Positions 8,309-17,210 are shown, counted from the first letter of the stretch. The stretch is 64,000 nucleotides of DNA from an uncultured Gemmatimonadota bacterium (GCA_902825965.1 CADEDA010000001.1:124001-188000); one strand, 5' to 3'. Numbers and translations are program-made. The notes: generated by a model from the sequence alone, not told the origin.

Positions 8309-10188
8309 TTGTCGTGCTCCTCGCCGAAGTACTCCACCGCCACGCGACGCACCTCGGGATCCTTGTGCGTCATCGCCTTCTTGAGGGCGTTGTGCGCGGT
8401 CTCGGTGCGCATCTCGGTCAACGCTTCCGCTGCCATCACCCGCACGTCACTCGAGCGGTCGTCGAGCAGGCGCACCAGCATGGGCACCGTGGCGAGGACC
8501 TGTCGCTCCCCCGCGATGCTCACCGCATGCGAGCGCACGTCCGACGACCGGTCCTCCATGGCGCGCAACAACAGGTCGTCGCTGATCGCGGCCTCGAGGT
8601 CGTCGAGCGTGCTCAGCGCGGCTTGGCGCACCTCGGGATCCAGGTCCATCAGCAGCTGCGTGATGGTCGGGATCGAGGTGCGGTCGCGCAGTTCCCCGAG
8701 CAGGCGGACGGCCTGTGCACGCGACTCCGCGTCGTCCGCGGCGAGTTGCTTCCGGATGGGCGCCGCCGGGACGCGGAGGCGCTCGTAGTTGCCGAGCGCA
8801 TGCAGCGCGGCCCGACGCACCTCGCGGTCCTCGTCGTCGAGCGCCTTCACCAGGGGGTCGACCGCCATCTGGTGCTGCATCCGTCCCAGTGCGTCCGCGG
8901 CGGCACGCCGTACCTCGGCGTCCTCGTCCGAGAGCCGGGCGATCACGGCGCGCACGATGGTGGTGTCCGTGGGCCGGCGGCCCTCCTCGCCGCGCATGGC
9001 CGGCACGTCGGACTCCGATTGCCCGGCGTCGGGTGCCGCCACGAGCCCCGACGCCGATTCGGTCGCCGGTGCGGACGAGGCGCGGGCCCGCACGCCCGGC
9101 GCGAACGCGGCGGTGAGCATGAGCACGCTAGCCGCGGCACCCACCGCGACCGCACGCGTCACACCGGATCCCGCGCCGCTACCCGCAGCGCCATCGAGCA
9201 GGCGCGTCACGCGCACGGTGAGCTGCGAGCGCTCCTCGGCGAATCCAGCGACCGGCACGCCGAGCGGCGACGCCTGGATCCACTCCGCGACCTTCACCAG
9301 TGCCTTGGCGAGCGGGACACCGCCTGTGTGCCGCACGGCCCACTCGTCGGCGAGGTACTCCGCCGACTCCTGCATGCCGGCGCGGGCGAAACGGTTGAGT
9401 GGCTGGAAGAAGAAGATGCGCTCGATGATGCACGCGAACGCGAGCCACTGCGGGTCGCGACGCTCGATGTGTGCGAGTTCGTGCGCAAGCATCGCCCGCT
9501 GCTGCGCGGCGTCGAGGTCGACGAGGGCGACCTCGGGGAGGCAGATCTCGCCCGCGAGTGCGACCGGCGACGAGATGGACGGCGACGCGGTGAGCCGCAC
9601 CGGCACGCGCGCCTGCGACTCGAGGCGCAGCGTCGCGAGCAGCGTGGGCAGCGGCCCGGCCGCGACCGCGCGGCGGTCCCCGAGACGGCCCACGAGGATC
9701 AGCCGTCGACCGACGTACCACGCCACGAACACCACGGCGGCCAGCAACCAACCCAGTGCCAGCATCGGCACCAGCGTCGCCGACGGACGCGGCGCGCGCT
9801 CCGTCGCCGCCGACTCGGACCCGCCGCGGAGATCACCCGCCGCCTCGCCGAGCGAGACCGTGCTGGGCGTCGTCGCGGTGGGCGCAGGTGCTGATGCGAG
9901 TTCGGTCAGCGCGTGCTCGGCCGTGGGATCGCTGGGGACGGCGCTTGCGGCCGGCGACACCTCGGCACCGCCGAGCGCGAACGACCCCGCCGGTCGGCGA
10001 TCGAGCAGCGACTGTGTGCTCGCCGAGAGGATGGCCCCCACCAGGGCCGCCTTCCACATCACGTCCGAGACGGCCGGCGCCACGCGGCGCGTCCGCAGCA
10101 CGAGCAGCGTGACCCCGAGCAGCACCGTCGAGTGCAGTGCGTAGGTGAGCAGCCAGGCGAGCATCACCTGCGGGAACGTGTCGGTCAT
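8305..10188 (-). CDS. BlaR1/MecR1-like M56 membrane metallopeptidase with C-terminal HEAT repeats
   Basis: A 627-residue membrane protein. Hydrophobic segments lie near 8-32, 43-60, 138-160 and 345-365. The M56 zinc motif HELAH is at 236-240, with a downstream AEYLADEWA glutamate near 277. After the last membrane segment a linker leads to six or more HEAT repeats (about 410-620). In classical BlaR1 this position holds a penicillin-binding sensor domain; here HEAT repeats replace it. It overlaps the BlaI-like gene by 4 bp and the HEAT-protein gene by 4 bp. By analogy it should sense an envelope signal and trigger proteolytic inactivation of the adjacent repressor; this is inference. Confidence 0.9.
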   Translation of the reverse strand: MTDTFPQVMLAWLLTYALHSTVLLGVTLLVLRTRRVAPAVSDVMWKAALVGAILSASTQSLLDRRPAGSFALGGAEVSPAASAVPSDPTAEHALTELASAPAPTATTPSTVSLGEAAGDLRGGSESAATERAPRPSATLVPMLALGWLLAAVVFVAWYVGRRLILVGRLGDRRAVAAGPLPTLLATLRLESQARVPVRLTASPSISSPVALAGEICLPEVALVDLDAAQQRAMLAHELAHIERRDPQWLAFACIIERIFFFQPLNRFARAGMQESAEYLADEWAVRHTGGVPLAKALVKVAEWIQASPLGVPVAGFAEERSQLTVRVTRLLDGAAGSGAGSGVTRAVAVGAAASVLMLTAAFAPGVRARASSAPATESASGLVAAPDAGQSESDVPAMRGEEGRRPTDTTIVRAVIARLSDEDAEVRRAAADALGRMQHQMAVDPLVKALDDEDREVRRAALHALGNYERLRVPAAPIRKQLAADDAESRAQAVRLLGELRDRTSIPTITQLLMDLDPEVRQAALSTLDDLEAAISDDLLLRAMEDRSSDVRSHAVSIAGERQVLATVPMLVRLLDDRSSDVRVMAAEALTEMRTETAHNALKKAMTHKDPEVRRVAVEYFGEEHDK

Positions 10189-10604
10189 GACTCCTCCGAA
10201 GAACGCGTTTCCGCCTGCGCGATCATCGTGCGCAACCGGGCGAGATCGCCGGGTGCGATCTCCTGTGAGGTGAGCAGGTGGTTGACGAGCGCGGTCACGT
10301 CGCCTTCGAAGAGCCGCTCGGTGAGCTCACTCACCATCGAGCGGCGCACCTCGGCCTCGCTGACCAGCGCGCGATACAGGTACTGGCGCTGGGCCGCACG
10401 CCGCGCGACGATGCCGCGCTTCTCGAGGCGCGACACGATGGTCGCGACCGTCGTCTGTGCGAGCCCGCGTTCGGCGTGCAGCGCCTCCCAGAGCTCGGCG
10501 ACGGTCGCTTCGCCGTGCGCCCACAGGAGGCGGAGGATGGTGATCTGCAGCTCGGTGAGCTCGATCTGGTCGGACGTGTCGGGCACGTTCGGATGGGCGG
10601 TCAC
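10185..10604 (-). CDS. BlaI/MecI/CopY-family transcriptional repressor
   Basis: A 139-residue repressor. The winged helix lies at about 15-80 (LTELQITILRLLWAHGEATV, then TTVATIVSRLEKRG and the QYLYRA wing). The C-terminal ~55 helical residues should dimerise. The GTG start at 10604 has GGAG upstream. Two BlaI-type operator palindromes overlap the predicted promoter, indicating autoregulation of the three-gene operon. The next gene is a BlaR1-like peptidase, the usual antirepressor partner. No beta-lactamase gene is present, so the target is not simply resistance. Confidence 0.93.
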   Translation of the reverse strand: MTAHPNVPDTSDQIELTELQITILRLLWAHGEATVAELWEALHAERGLAQTTVATIVSRLEKRGIVARRAAQRQYLYRALVSEAEVRRSMVSELTERLFEGDVTALVNHLLTSQEIAPGDLARLRTMIAQAETRSSEES

Positions 10605-10619
10605 GGGGTCTCCGGTTGA

Positions 10620-10633
10620 ACTACGGTTGTAGA
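10620..10633 (-). promoter_or_regulatory. BlaI-type operator, promoter-distal copy
   Basis: ACTACGGTTGTAGA is an imperfect palindrome with ACTAC/GTAG half-sites, matching the known BlaI/MecI consensus built from TACA and TGTA half-sites. It directly abuts the second copy and covers the predicted transcription start of the repressor operon. Confidence 0.7.
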
Positions 10634-10660
10634 ACTACACCTGTAGTACGCACCTGTCAA
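10632..10660 (-). promoter_or_regulatory. Predicted sigma-70-type promoter of the blaI-like operon
   Basis: On the minus strand a perfect -35 TTGACA (10660-10655) is followed by a 17-bp spacer and a weak -10 TAGTTC (10637-10632). Both operator palindromes overlap the spacer, the -10 and the start region, so a bound repressor would block polymerase. Confidence 0.65.
10634..10647 (-). promoter_or_regulatory. BlaI-type operator, promoter-proximal copy
   Basis: ACTACACCTGTAGT is a near-perfect 14-bp palindrome (only the two central bases break symmetry). It sits between the -35 and -10 elements of the repressor operon promoter, immediately next to the other copy. Confidence 0.8.
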
Positions 10661-10703
10661 TGGCGGGTTTCAGCCGCCCGTGCCCGGACCCCGGGGGCGC
10701 ATC

Positions 10704-10709
10704 TATAGT
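10704..10709 (+). promoter_or_regulatory. Extended -10 element of a likely leaderless transcript (GNAT gene)
   Basis: TATAGT lies six bases upstream of the ATG at 10716, and there is no Shine-Dalgarno between them. That spacing would place transcription start at or next to the A of the start codon. No convincing -35 is visible. Confidence 0.55.
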
Positions 10710-10715
10710 TAGCCC

Positions 10716-11258
10716 ATGCTGTCCGTGCGCCCGGCCACCCCTGCCGACCTTCCGGCACTGGAACTCCTGATCCGACGCTCCGTGCGCGAGCTGAGTGTCG
10801 GGTTCTATGATGCGCGGCAGATCGAGTCGGGTCTCCGGTATGTGTTCGGGGCAGACACGCAGCTGATCGCGGACGGGACCTACTTCGTCGTCTGCGACGC
10901 CCACGGGACCCTGGCGGCGGCCGGGGGGTGGTCGCGCCGTCGCACACTCTATGGCGGTGACCAGGCGAAGCTCGGGCCGGATAACCTGCTCGACCCCGCA
11001 CACGAGGCGGCGCGCATCCGCGCGTTCTTCGTGAGCCCCGACTTCGCGCGACAGGGCTTGGGCCGGCGACTCTTCACGCACTGCCGCGACGCGGCACGGG
11101 CCGAGGGATTCGGTGCGCTCGAGTTGATGGCAACGCTGCCCGGCGTGCCGCTCTACCGTGCGCTGGGGTTCGAGGCGCTCGCACCTGGCGATGCGACCTT
11201 GCCGGATGGCGTGGTGCTGCCGATGGTGCGGATGCGCGTGGTGATCCGCGCCCTGTGA
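10716..11258 (+). CDS. GNAT family N-acetyltransferase
   Basis: A 180-residue protein covering one GNAT domain: N-terminal MLSVRPATPADLPALELLIR, a central strand AAGGWSRR, then IRAFFVSPDFARQGLGRRLF with the R-x-x-G-x-G/A acetyl-CoA pyrophosphate-binding signature (RQGLGR), and a C-terminal YRALGFEAL strand typical of the fold. It should transfer an acetyl group from acetyl-CoA to an amine; the substrate is not evident. It diverges from the BlaI-like operon with about 110 bp between starts. Confidence 0.9.
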   Translation: MLSVRPATPADLPALELLIRRSVRELSVGFYDARQIESGLRYVFGADTQLIADGTYFVVCDAHGTLAAAGGWSRRRTLYGGDQAKLGPDNLLDPAHEAARIRAFFVSPDFARQGLGRRLFTHCRDAARAEGFGALELMATLPGVPLYRALGFEALAPGDATLPDGVVLPMVRMRVVIRAL

Positions 11259-11375
11259 CATTACGCGATGTTTGCACGACCGTGACAGCCAGGGAATGGC
11301 CACGGCGACGGGTGCGGACCGAAGTTCACGGCCCGGCTGGTCGCCCGCCCCGTTCCCTGCTCTCCGCGGTGATGT

Positions 11376-11918
11376 ATGCGCATTCTCGTCGGCCCCGTCC
11401 TTGTCGGTGATCGCATCTGCCGGATCGTGTCGCCGATCGAGTCGTTGCTCGAGGTCGAGGAGTGGGTGGGCGAATGGTGGGAGCCGAGTCAGGTCACGCT
11501 GACGCTGGCGAGCCAATCGCCGACCGCGACCGCCGCGGAACTCGCTGCCCGTGGCGTCCCGGGCGAGGACTGCGCGCCGGATGCGCCGCGCGCGACGGAG
11601 GCGACGGTGCAGCGACTGCTGCTGGCGTCGCCGAGCAGCGCGGCGGAGACACCGGGGATCGACGGTCAGCCCCACACGCGTGCGCACGGCAAGCGGCGCA
11701 AGGTGTATCCGGGCAACGCGCGCTTCCGGCAGCTGCGGATGGGACGCCGCGCGGGGCGTGCGACCGCCGTTGCAGACGAGCGCCGCAGCGAGACGCCGGT
11801 GGCGTGGACAGGGCCATGGCGGCGCGCGACCGACCACGCCGCGCCGGCGGCGCCGGACCTCGCGGTCGAGATACCGGTGCGTGACGCCATCGGTACGAGG
11901 CGGTCAACGGAATCGTAA
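11376..11918 (+). CDS. Hypothetical protein with Trp-rich N-terminal segment
   Basis: A 180-residue reading frame with high third-position GC like its neighbours. Residues 1-45 (MRILVGPVLVGDRICRIVSP, then EVEEWVGEWWEP) look like a small ordered domain. The rest is low-complexity, rich in Ala, Arg and Pro, with a basic patch HGKRRKVYPGNARFRQLRMG near 104-123. No signal peptide or membrane segment is visible and I recognise no family. The start is uncertain because no clear Shine-Dalgarno precedes it. It is the only plus-strand frame between the acetyltransferase and the TonB receptor. Confidence 0.5.
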   Translation: MRILVGPVLVGDRICRIVSPIESLLEVEEWVGEWWEPSQVTLTLASQSPTATAAELAARGVPGEDCAPDAPRATEATVQRLLLASPSSAAETPGIDGQPHTRAHGKRRKVYPGNARFRQLRMGRRAGRATAVADERRSETPVAWTGPWRRATDHAAPAAPDLAVEIPVRDAIGTRRSTES

Positions 11919-11941
11919 GGGCGGCGGGGAGCTTGTTGCGC

Positions 11942-14818
11942 ATGTTCCCCATTCTCCGTCTGTTCCTCTTCCGTGCGTCGGCGCGTGTGCGCACGGCGGC
12001 GTCCGGGTGCGTGCTGCTCCTGCTCGGCGCCCCCGCGCTCGCGGCGCAGGCCTCCGCCCCGGCCTCCGCCCCGGCCTCCGGCCAGGCCACCGGCCAGGCC
12101 CCGGCGCCTGCCGGGGCGCGCGGTTTCGTCGCCGGGCAGGTCCTCGACAAGGAGAGCGGACGCCCGCTCGATGCGACGAATGTGATCGCGGTCGGCACCG
12201 CGTTCCGCACGGCGACCGATCTCGACGGGCGGTATCGCCTGGCGCTGCCGGTGGGTGTCTACAGCATCCGCGCCTTCCGCCTGGGCAGCGCGCCGACCCA
12301 GGTCGACAGCGTGCGTGTCACCGCCGGGACGACCAGCACGGCGAACTTCGCGCTCGGCAGCATCGCGCTGCAGCTGCAGTCCGTGGCCGTCACGGCCGGC
12401 CCGGTGCGCGCCACGTCCGAGGACGCGCTCCTCGCGATGCAGAAGGCGGCGCCCCGGGTCTCCGACGGCATCAGCGCCGAGGCGATCCGCCGCGCGCCCG
12501 GCGCCGACGCGAGTGATGCGATCGTGCGCGTGACAGGCGTGTCCGTGGTGGACAACAAGTTCGCGGTGGTGCGCGGCCTCGCCGAACGGTACAGCAACAC
12601 GCTGCTGAACGGCGTGGAACTGCCGAGCCCGGAACCGCTCAAGAAGATCGTCCCGCTCGACCTGTTCCCATCGTCGTTGCTCGAATCGATCGTCGTCAGC
12701 AAGACGGCGACTCCCGACCGACCGGGCGACTTCGCGGGCGGGTCGGTGGAGGTGACCACGAAGGAGTTCCCCGAGGAACGCGTCGCGGAGGGCAGCCTCT
12801 CCGTCGGGTACGGCTCGCAAGCGACCTTCCGGTCGCTGGCACAGCTGCCGCAGCGCGGCATCGACTGGCTCGGTTTCGATGCGGCGCAGCGGCGGCAGAT
12901 GCCGAGCAGCGCGGGCGTCGACTTCGGGTCGGGCACGGCGGCGAGCGAGCGGTTCGCGGAGCGCCTCCGCAACGTCTGGACGCCGGCGCCGACGCAGGTG
13001 CTGCCGGACGTCGGCGCCACCATGAACCTCGGGGGACGCTTCGGCGGCGCCGAGGCGCCGTTCGGGTATGCCCTGTCGGGCACGTACAGCCGGCAGGTCG
13101 ATGCGACACCGAACCGGCTGGCCCAGATCGTGTTCGACGCCGAGAACGGCATCCCGGACCAGGGCTACACGTCGAGCGAAGCGACGACCACCGTGGACGT
13201 GGGCCTGATCGCGAACCTCGCCGCGCGCATCGGCACCACGCACAAGGTCGGGCTGAAGAACCTGTTCACCCGCAATGCGGACGAGCGCCTGTCGCGCACG
13301 ACGGGCTTCGAGACCTACAACGGCAACGCCGAGCGCCTGATCCACCAGGCGCGGTTCATCACGCGGCAGCTGTACCAGACACAGCTCACCGGCGACCACC
13401 TCATCCGGCCCTTGCTCGACTCGCGCATCGAGTGGCGGTTGACCCGCGCGGCATCGTCGCGCGATGAACCGGAGAACCGCTCGCTGATCTACTTCAAGAC
13501 GCCCACCGAGTCGGCGTTCCGGCTCTCGCCCTCGAACCCCAGCCCGTTCTGGTTCCGCTTCCTCGACGACGACGTGTCGTCCGCGCAGCTGGACTGGGCG
13601 CTCCCCATCCCGCGGCTCTTCGCGGACGGCGCGCAGGTGAAGTTCGGCGGGATGTATCGCGAGAGGAACCGCGCGTTCGATGCGAGCTTCTTCCGCGCCT
13701 GGGCGAGTCCGGATCCGAGCCTGCTGCCGATCCTCCGCCTGGCACCGGAGCAGGTCTTCTCCGGCGAGATCCTCGGCCGCGCGCTCGAGATGCGCCGCGA
13801 AGGCGAGGGCACGCTGCCGTACGAGTCCGACGATGACACGCGCGCCTACTACGGCATGGTCGACCTGCCGCTGACGGGCTGGCTCCGCTTCGTCGGCGGG
13901 CTGCGACATGAGGACTGGAAGCTGAACCTCTACCAGGGCACGCGGACCGCGCCGATCGGCGCGGTCACGCAGAAGCGCACCGCGGACGACCTGGTCTCCG
14001 GCAACCTCACGATCTCGCTGAGCGACCGGCAGAACCTCAGGCTCGCCTACTACAACACCGTCGCGCGGCCCGATCCGCGCGAGGTCTCGGCCGACTACTA
14101 CGTCGCGATCACCGGCGATTGCGGCAACCGCGGCAATCCGGCGCTCCGGTCCAGCCGGATCCAGAACGGCGACGTCCGCTGGGAGCGGTATCCCCGCGCG
14201 GGCGAGCTGTTCTCGGTGAGCGGGTTCTACAAGCGGTTCACCGATCCCATCGGCGAGTTGTTGAGCTTCCCCGGCTCCTCGCAGTGCACGACCGAGTACT
14301 TCAACCTCGAGTCGGCGACCATCCTCGGCGCCGAACTCGAACTGCGGCGCGCGCTGGACTTCCTGCCCGGTCCGCTCGCCCGCCTCGCCTTCGGACTGAA
14401 TCTCACGGTGGTGGACTCCCGGGCCGTCCAGCGGGTCGACTCCGCGCTGACGCGCGAGTTCGCGCTCCAGGGCCAGTCCGACTACCTCGCCAACCTCAAC
14501 CTGCTGTACGCCGACGAGCACGGCTTCGATGCGAGTGTGCTGCTCAACTACTTCAGCGACCGCATCGTGCGCTACGGCATCGCGGACATCTCCGACGGCC
14601 GCATCGAGGCGGTGCCCAACGTCATGGAGCAATCGCGCATCAGCGTGGACGCCAAGCTGCGCAAGAAGGTCGGGGCGAGCACGCTCTCGCTCTCGGCGCG
14701 CAACCTCACGGACAATGAGACCATCTACTATCAGGAGAGCGAGGCCGGCCGCACCCGCACCGGGTACCTCCGGCCCGGTGTCTCGATCTCGCTGGGGATC
14801 GGCTATGCGTTCCGTTGA
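11942..14818 (+). CDS. TonB-dependent outer-membrane receptor with N-terminal carboxypeptidase-regulatory-like domain
   Basis: A 958-residue outer-membrane receptor. The signal peptide ends near PALAAQ (35). An Ala/Ser/Pro repeat linker (36-58) leads to a CarboxypepD_reg-like beta domain (about 62-140). The plug (about 160-290) includes APRVSDGISAEAIRRAPG and VVRGLAERYSNTLLNGVELP. The remaining ~650 residues are the beta-barrel, ending LGIGYAFR. It should import or bind a large substrate using TonB energy; specificity cannot be read. ATG 11942 is preferred over in-frame TTGs at 11933 and 11936, with GGGGAG upstream. The next lipoprotein gene starts inside its 3' end. Confidence 0.92.
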   Translation: MFPILRLFLFRASARVRTAASGCVLLLLGAPALAAQASAPASAPASGQATGQAPAPAGARGFVAGQVLDKESGRPLDATNVIAVGTAFRTATDLDGRYRLALPVGVYSIRAFRLGSAPTQVDSVRVTAGTTSTANFALGSIALQLQSVAVTAGPVRATSEDALLAMQKAAPRVSDGISAEAIRRAPGADASDAIVRVTGVSVVDNKFAVVRGLAERYSNTLLNGVELPSPEPLKKIVPLDLFPSSLLESIVVSKTATPDRPGDFAGGSVEVTTKEFPEERVAEGSLSVGYGSQATFRSLAQLPQRGIDWLGFDAAQRRQMPSSAGVDFGSGTAASERFAERLRNVWTPAPTQVLPDVGATMNLGGRFGGAEAPFGYALSGTYSRQVDATPNRLAQIVFDAENGIPDQGYTSSEATTTVDVGLIANLAARIGTTHKVGLKNLFTRNADERLSRTTGFETYNGNAERLIHQARFITRQLYQTQLTGDHLIRPLLDSRIEWRLTRAASSRDEPENRSLIYFKTPTESAFRLSPSNPSPFWFRFLDDDVSSAQLDWALPIPRLFADGAQVKFGGMYRERNRAFDASFFRAWASPDPSLLPILRLAPEQVFSGEILGRALEMRREGEGTLPYESDDDTRAYYGMVDLPLTGWLRFVGGLRHEDWKLNLYQGTRTAPIGAVTQKRTADDLVSGNLTISLSDRQNLRLAYYNTVARPDPREVSADYYVAITGDCGNRGNPALRSSRIQNGDVRWERYPRAGELFSVSGFYKRFTDPIGELLSFPGSSQCTTEYFNLESATILGAELELRRALDFLPGPLARLAFGLNLTVVDSRAVQRVDSALTREFALQGQSDYLANLNLLYADEHGFDASVLLNYFSDRIVRYGIADISDGRIEAVPNVMEQSRISVDAKLRKKVGASTLSLSARNLTDNETIYYQESEAGRTRTGYLRPGVSISLGIGYAFR
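12050..12097 (+). repeat. In-frame 12-bp minisatellite in the TonB receptor gene
   Basis: Four tandem 12-bp units of the form GCCTCCGCCCCG / GCCTCCGGCCAG encode repeating A-S-A-P and A-x-G-Q tetrapeptides directly after the signal peptide. Each unit keeps the frame, so copy-number change would lengthen or shorten a linker without breaking the gene. Confidence 0.75.
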
Positions 14819-17210
14819 GCGGCGACTGCGTGCCGTGCTGGCCGTGCTCCTCGTCGGCGGCCTTGCCGGTTGCGCGGACGGATTCGCCCCGCTCTCCGTC
14901 GCTTCCGCCCCAGAGTCCGTCACCGCCACGGCGGTGCGCGTCGATGCGGTGCGCCTGACCTGGGATCCCGTGCGCGACGCCGATGTCGTGGCCTACGTGA
15001 TCGAGCGCCGCCGGGACCTGACAGGACGGTTCGCGGAAGTCGCGCAGGTACCGCAGTCGAATCTCGGCACCGAGTTCTGGATCGACACGGACGTCGAGCC
15101 CGAGACGTTCTACGGCTACCGTGTGCGGTCGGTCACCGGAGTGGGCGACCGCTCCGGACCGTCGACAGTCGGCGGGGCACTCACGCCGCCGCGGCCCGGG
15201 ATCGAACTGACGACCAGTTCGGTCGTCACGTCCACCGACGCACTCGATCCCGACGGCTACGAGGTGCTGATCGAGGGTCCGGATACGGTGCGTGCGAGCG
15301 TCGGGGTGTCCACCACGCGGCGTTTCTCGCCGCTGCGCCCGGGCGCCTACACGGTGACGCTCAGCGGGATCATCGCGCGCTGCGCCGTGAGCGGCTCGGT
15401 GTCGCAGCAGGTGGTGGTCACGGACACCTCGGCCAACACCATCGCGCCGATCGGCTTCCAGGTCAGCTGTCGCGACCCGCGCCGCGGCGACATCTCGGTC
15501 TCGCTCGCGGTGACCGGCGCTGAACGCGACCCGGACTACACCATCGACGTGCTCGGTGAGGCGTCGGATGCGACGCTGCCGGCGGCCGAGCGCGTCTACT
15601 CCGCCTCGCGGTCCGTGCCGCTGGCGAACCCCCAGACGGTCTTCACCAACCTCCGTCCGGGCACCTACGACGTGGCGATCAGCGGCATCGCGCCCAACTG
15701 CACGTTGCAGGGCAGCGCCACGCGCACCGTGACTGTCACCGCGTTGGGTGTCGCGAGCGTCAACTTCGCCCTCAGCTGCCTCGGGTCGGGCCCGCCGCCG
15801 AGCACGGCGCCGTTCGTCTGGCGCAACACCTGGGCCCCGCAGACCGCGGCCAACGGCGCGAGTGTGACGCTGCAGCTGAGTCTCGACCTCACGGCGCGCA
15901 GTGCGCAGCGCGTGCAGGGCGTCCAGGCGAGCGTGTTCTACGATCCGGCCGTGCTGCGGTTCGAGGAGGAGGTCGCGCAACAGCTGCCGATCCTGACCGT
16001 GAACGGCAACGTGCCGGGCCAGATCTCCTTCATCGCGTCTGCGACCACGCTGCGCAGCGGCCTCGTGCGGCTCGCGGACTTCCGCTTCACCGTCCTCGGG
16101 ACGTCCGGCGCGACGGTGGTGACGACGACGCAGAACGTGAAGGCGGGAGCACCGGCGGCGTTCCAGGATTCGATCCAGGTGCAGGAGGATACCTTCACGG
16201 TCGTCGCGGGCGGTGGCGGTTCGGGGGCGAACGCGGCCCCGGTCGCGGAGGCCAACGGTCCGTATGCGGGCACGGCCGGGACGCCGGTCAGCCTGTCGGC
16301 GGCGGGCTCGTCGGACAGCGACGGCAGCATCGCGAGTTACGCGTGGAGCTTCGGGGACGGCACCACCGGCAGCGGCGCGACCGTGAGCAAGACGTACAGT
16401 GCCGCCGGCACCTACACCGCGACACTCACCGTGACCGACGACGACGGGGCCACGGCTTCCGATCAGGCGACCGTGACGATCGGCTCGTCGGGGTCGAGCA
16501 ACACGCCGCCGATCGCCAACGCAAACGGACCGTACGCCGGCACCGCCGGCGTCGCCCTGACGCTCTCGGCGGCGGGATCGTCGGATCCCAACGGGACGAT
16601 CGTCTCGTACGCCTGGTCGCTCGGCAACGGCCAGAACGCGACCGGGCCGACGCCGACCGTCACGTACGCGGCACCGGGCAACTACATCGCCTCGTTGACC
16701 GTGACGGATAACCAAGGCGCGACCGCGACGTCGCAGGCGAGTGTGACCATCGCCGCCCCGCCCGCGGCGCTGCCGCTGACCTGGCGCTCGACCTTCGGTC
16801 CGCTCGACGTCGGCAACAACCTCGTCGCCATCACCATCAGCTACGACCTGCGCACCAACCTCACGGAGACGCCGAGTGTCGAGGCGCTGCAGACGTTCAC
16901 GCTCGATTCGCTCCAGTGGGATCCGACCGTGCTGCAGTTCCACTCCGTGAGTCTGGGACCCAACATCGTCGGCAACTCCAATCAGGCGGGCGTGGGCGCG
17001 GGGCGCCTGGGCCTGTCGGGCACGATCAGCGGCGCGCAGCAACAGGGGCTGATCACGATCGCGACCATCCGGTTCCGGCCGGTGGGGGCCTCGGGGCGGT
17101 CGACCACCACCCGGACGTCGCTGGGTCCGCTCATCGGCCCGTCGAGCACGAACTTCTTCGTCTACAACTCGCGCACGGCCATCGTCGAGGGGCAGTTCAG
17201 CGTGCCCTGA
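14805..17210 (+). CDS. Multi-domain lipoprotein: FN3, two Cys-paired beta modules, cohesin-like, two PKD, cohesin-like
   Basis: An 801-residue lipoprotein with a textbook lipobox (LAGC). An FN3 domain lies at about 35-130. Two beta modules (about 140-235 and 240-335) each contain a PG-x-Y-x-V-x-[LI]-SGI motif and two cysteines. A cohesin-like module (about 345-475, FVWRNTW...VFYDPAVLRFEEEV) follows. Two PKD domains (about 485-655) share the NGPYAGTAG start. A second cohesin-like module ends the protein (WRSTFGPLD...LQWDPTVLQF). It starts 14 bp inside the TonB receptor gene, so the two are co-translated. The product is probably a surface or periplasmic scaffold. Confidence 0.85.
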   Translation: MRSVERRLRAVLAVLLVGGLAGCADGFAPLSVASAPESVTATAVRVDAVRLTWDPVRDADVVAYVIERRRDLTGRFAEVAQVPQSNLGTEFWIDTDVEPETFYGYRVRSVTGVGDRSGPSTVGGALTPPRPGIELTTSSVVTSTDALDPDGYEVLIEGPDTVRASVGVSTTRRFSPLRPGAYTVTLSGIIARCAVSGSVSQQVVVTDTSANTIAPIGFQVSCRDPRRGDISVSLAVTGAERDPDYTIDVLGEASDATLPAAERVYSASRSVPLANPQTVFTNLRPGTYDVAISGIAPNCTLQGSATRTVTVTALGVASVNFALSCLGSGPPPSTAPFVWRNTWAPQTAANGASVTLQLSLDLTARSAQRVQGVQASVFYDPAVLRFEEEVAQQLPILTVNGNVPGQISFIASATTLRSGLVRLADFRFTVLGTSGATVVTTTQNVKAGAPAAFQDSIQVQEDTFTVVAGGGGSGANAAPVAEANGPYAGTAGTPVSLSAAGSSDSDGSIASYAWSFGDGTTGSGATVSKTYSAAGTYTATLTVTDDDGATASDQATVTIGSSGSSNTPPIANANGPYAGTAGVALTLSAAGSSDPNGTIVSYAWSLGNGQNATGPTPTVTYAAPGNYIASLTVTDNQGATATSQASVTIAAPPAALPLTWRSTFGPLDVGNNLVAITISYDLRTNLTETPSVEALQTFTLDSLQWDPTVLQFHSVSLGPNIVGNSNQAGVGAGRLGLSGTISGAQQQGLITIATIRFRPVGASGRSTTTRTSLGPLIGPSSTNFFVYNSRTAIVEGQFSVP

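Noticed and set aside
10185-10604. Beta-lactam resistance operon
   Set aside because: The repressor and M56 protein are bla-like, but there is no beta-lactamase or penicillin-binding sensor domain nearby.
11666-14929. Over 1,000-codon minus-strand frame opposite the TonB receptor
   Set aside because: The receptor's signal peptide, plug and barrel motifs are clear on the plus strand; this frame has no recognisable domain.
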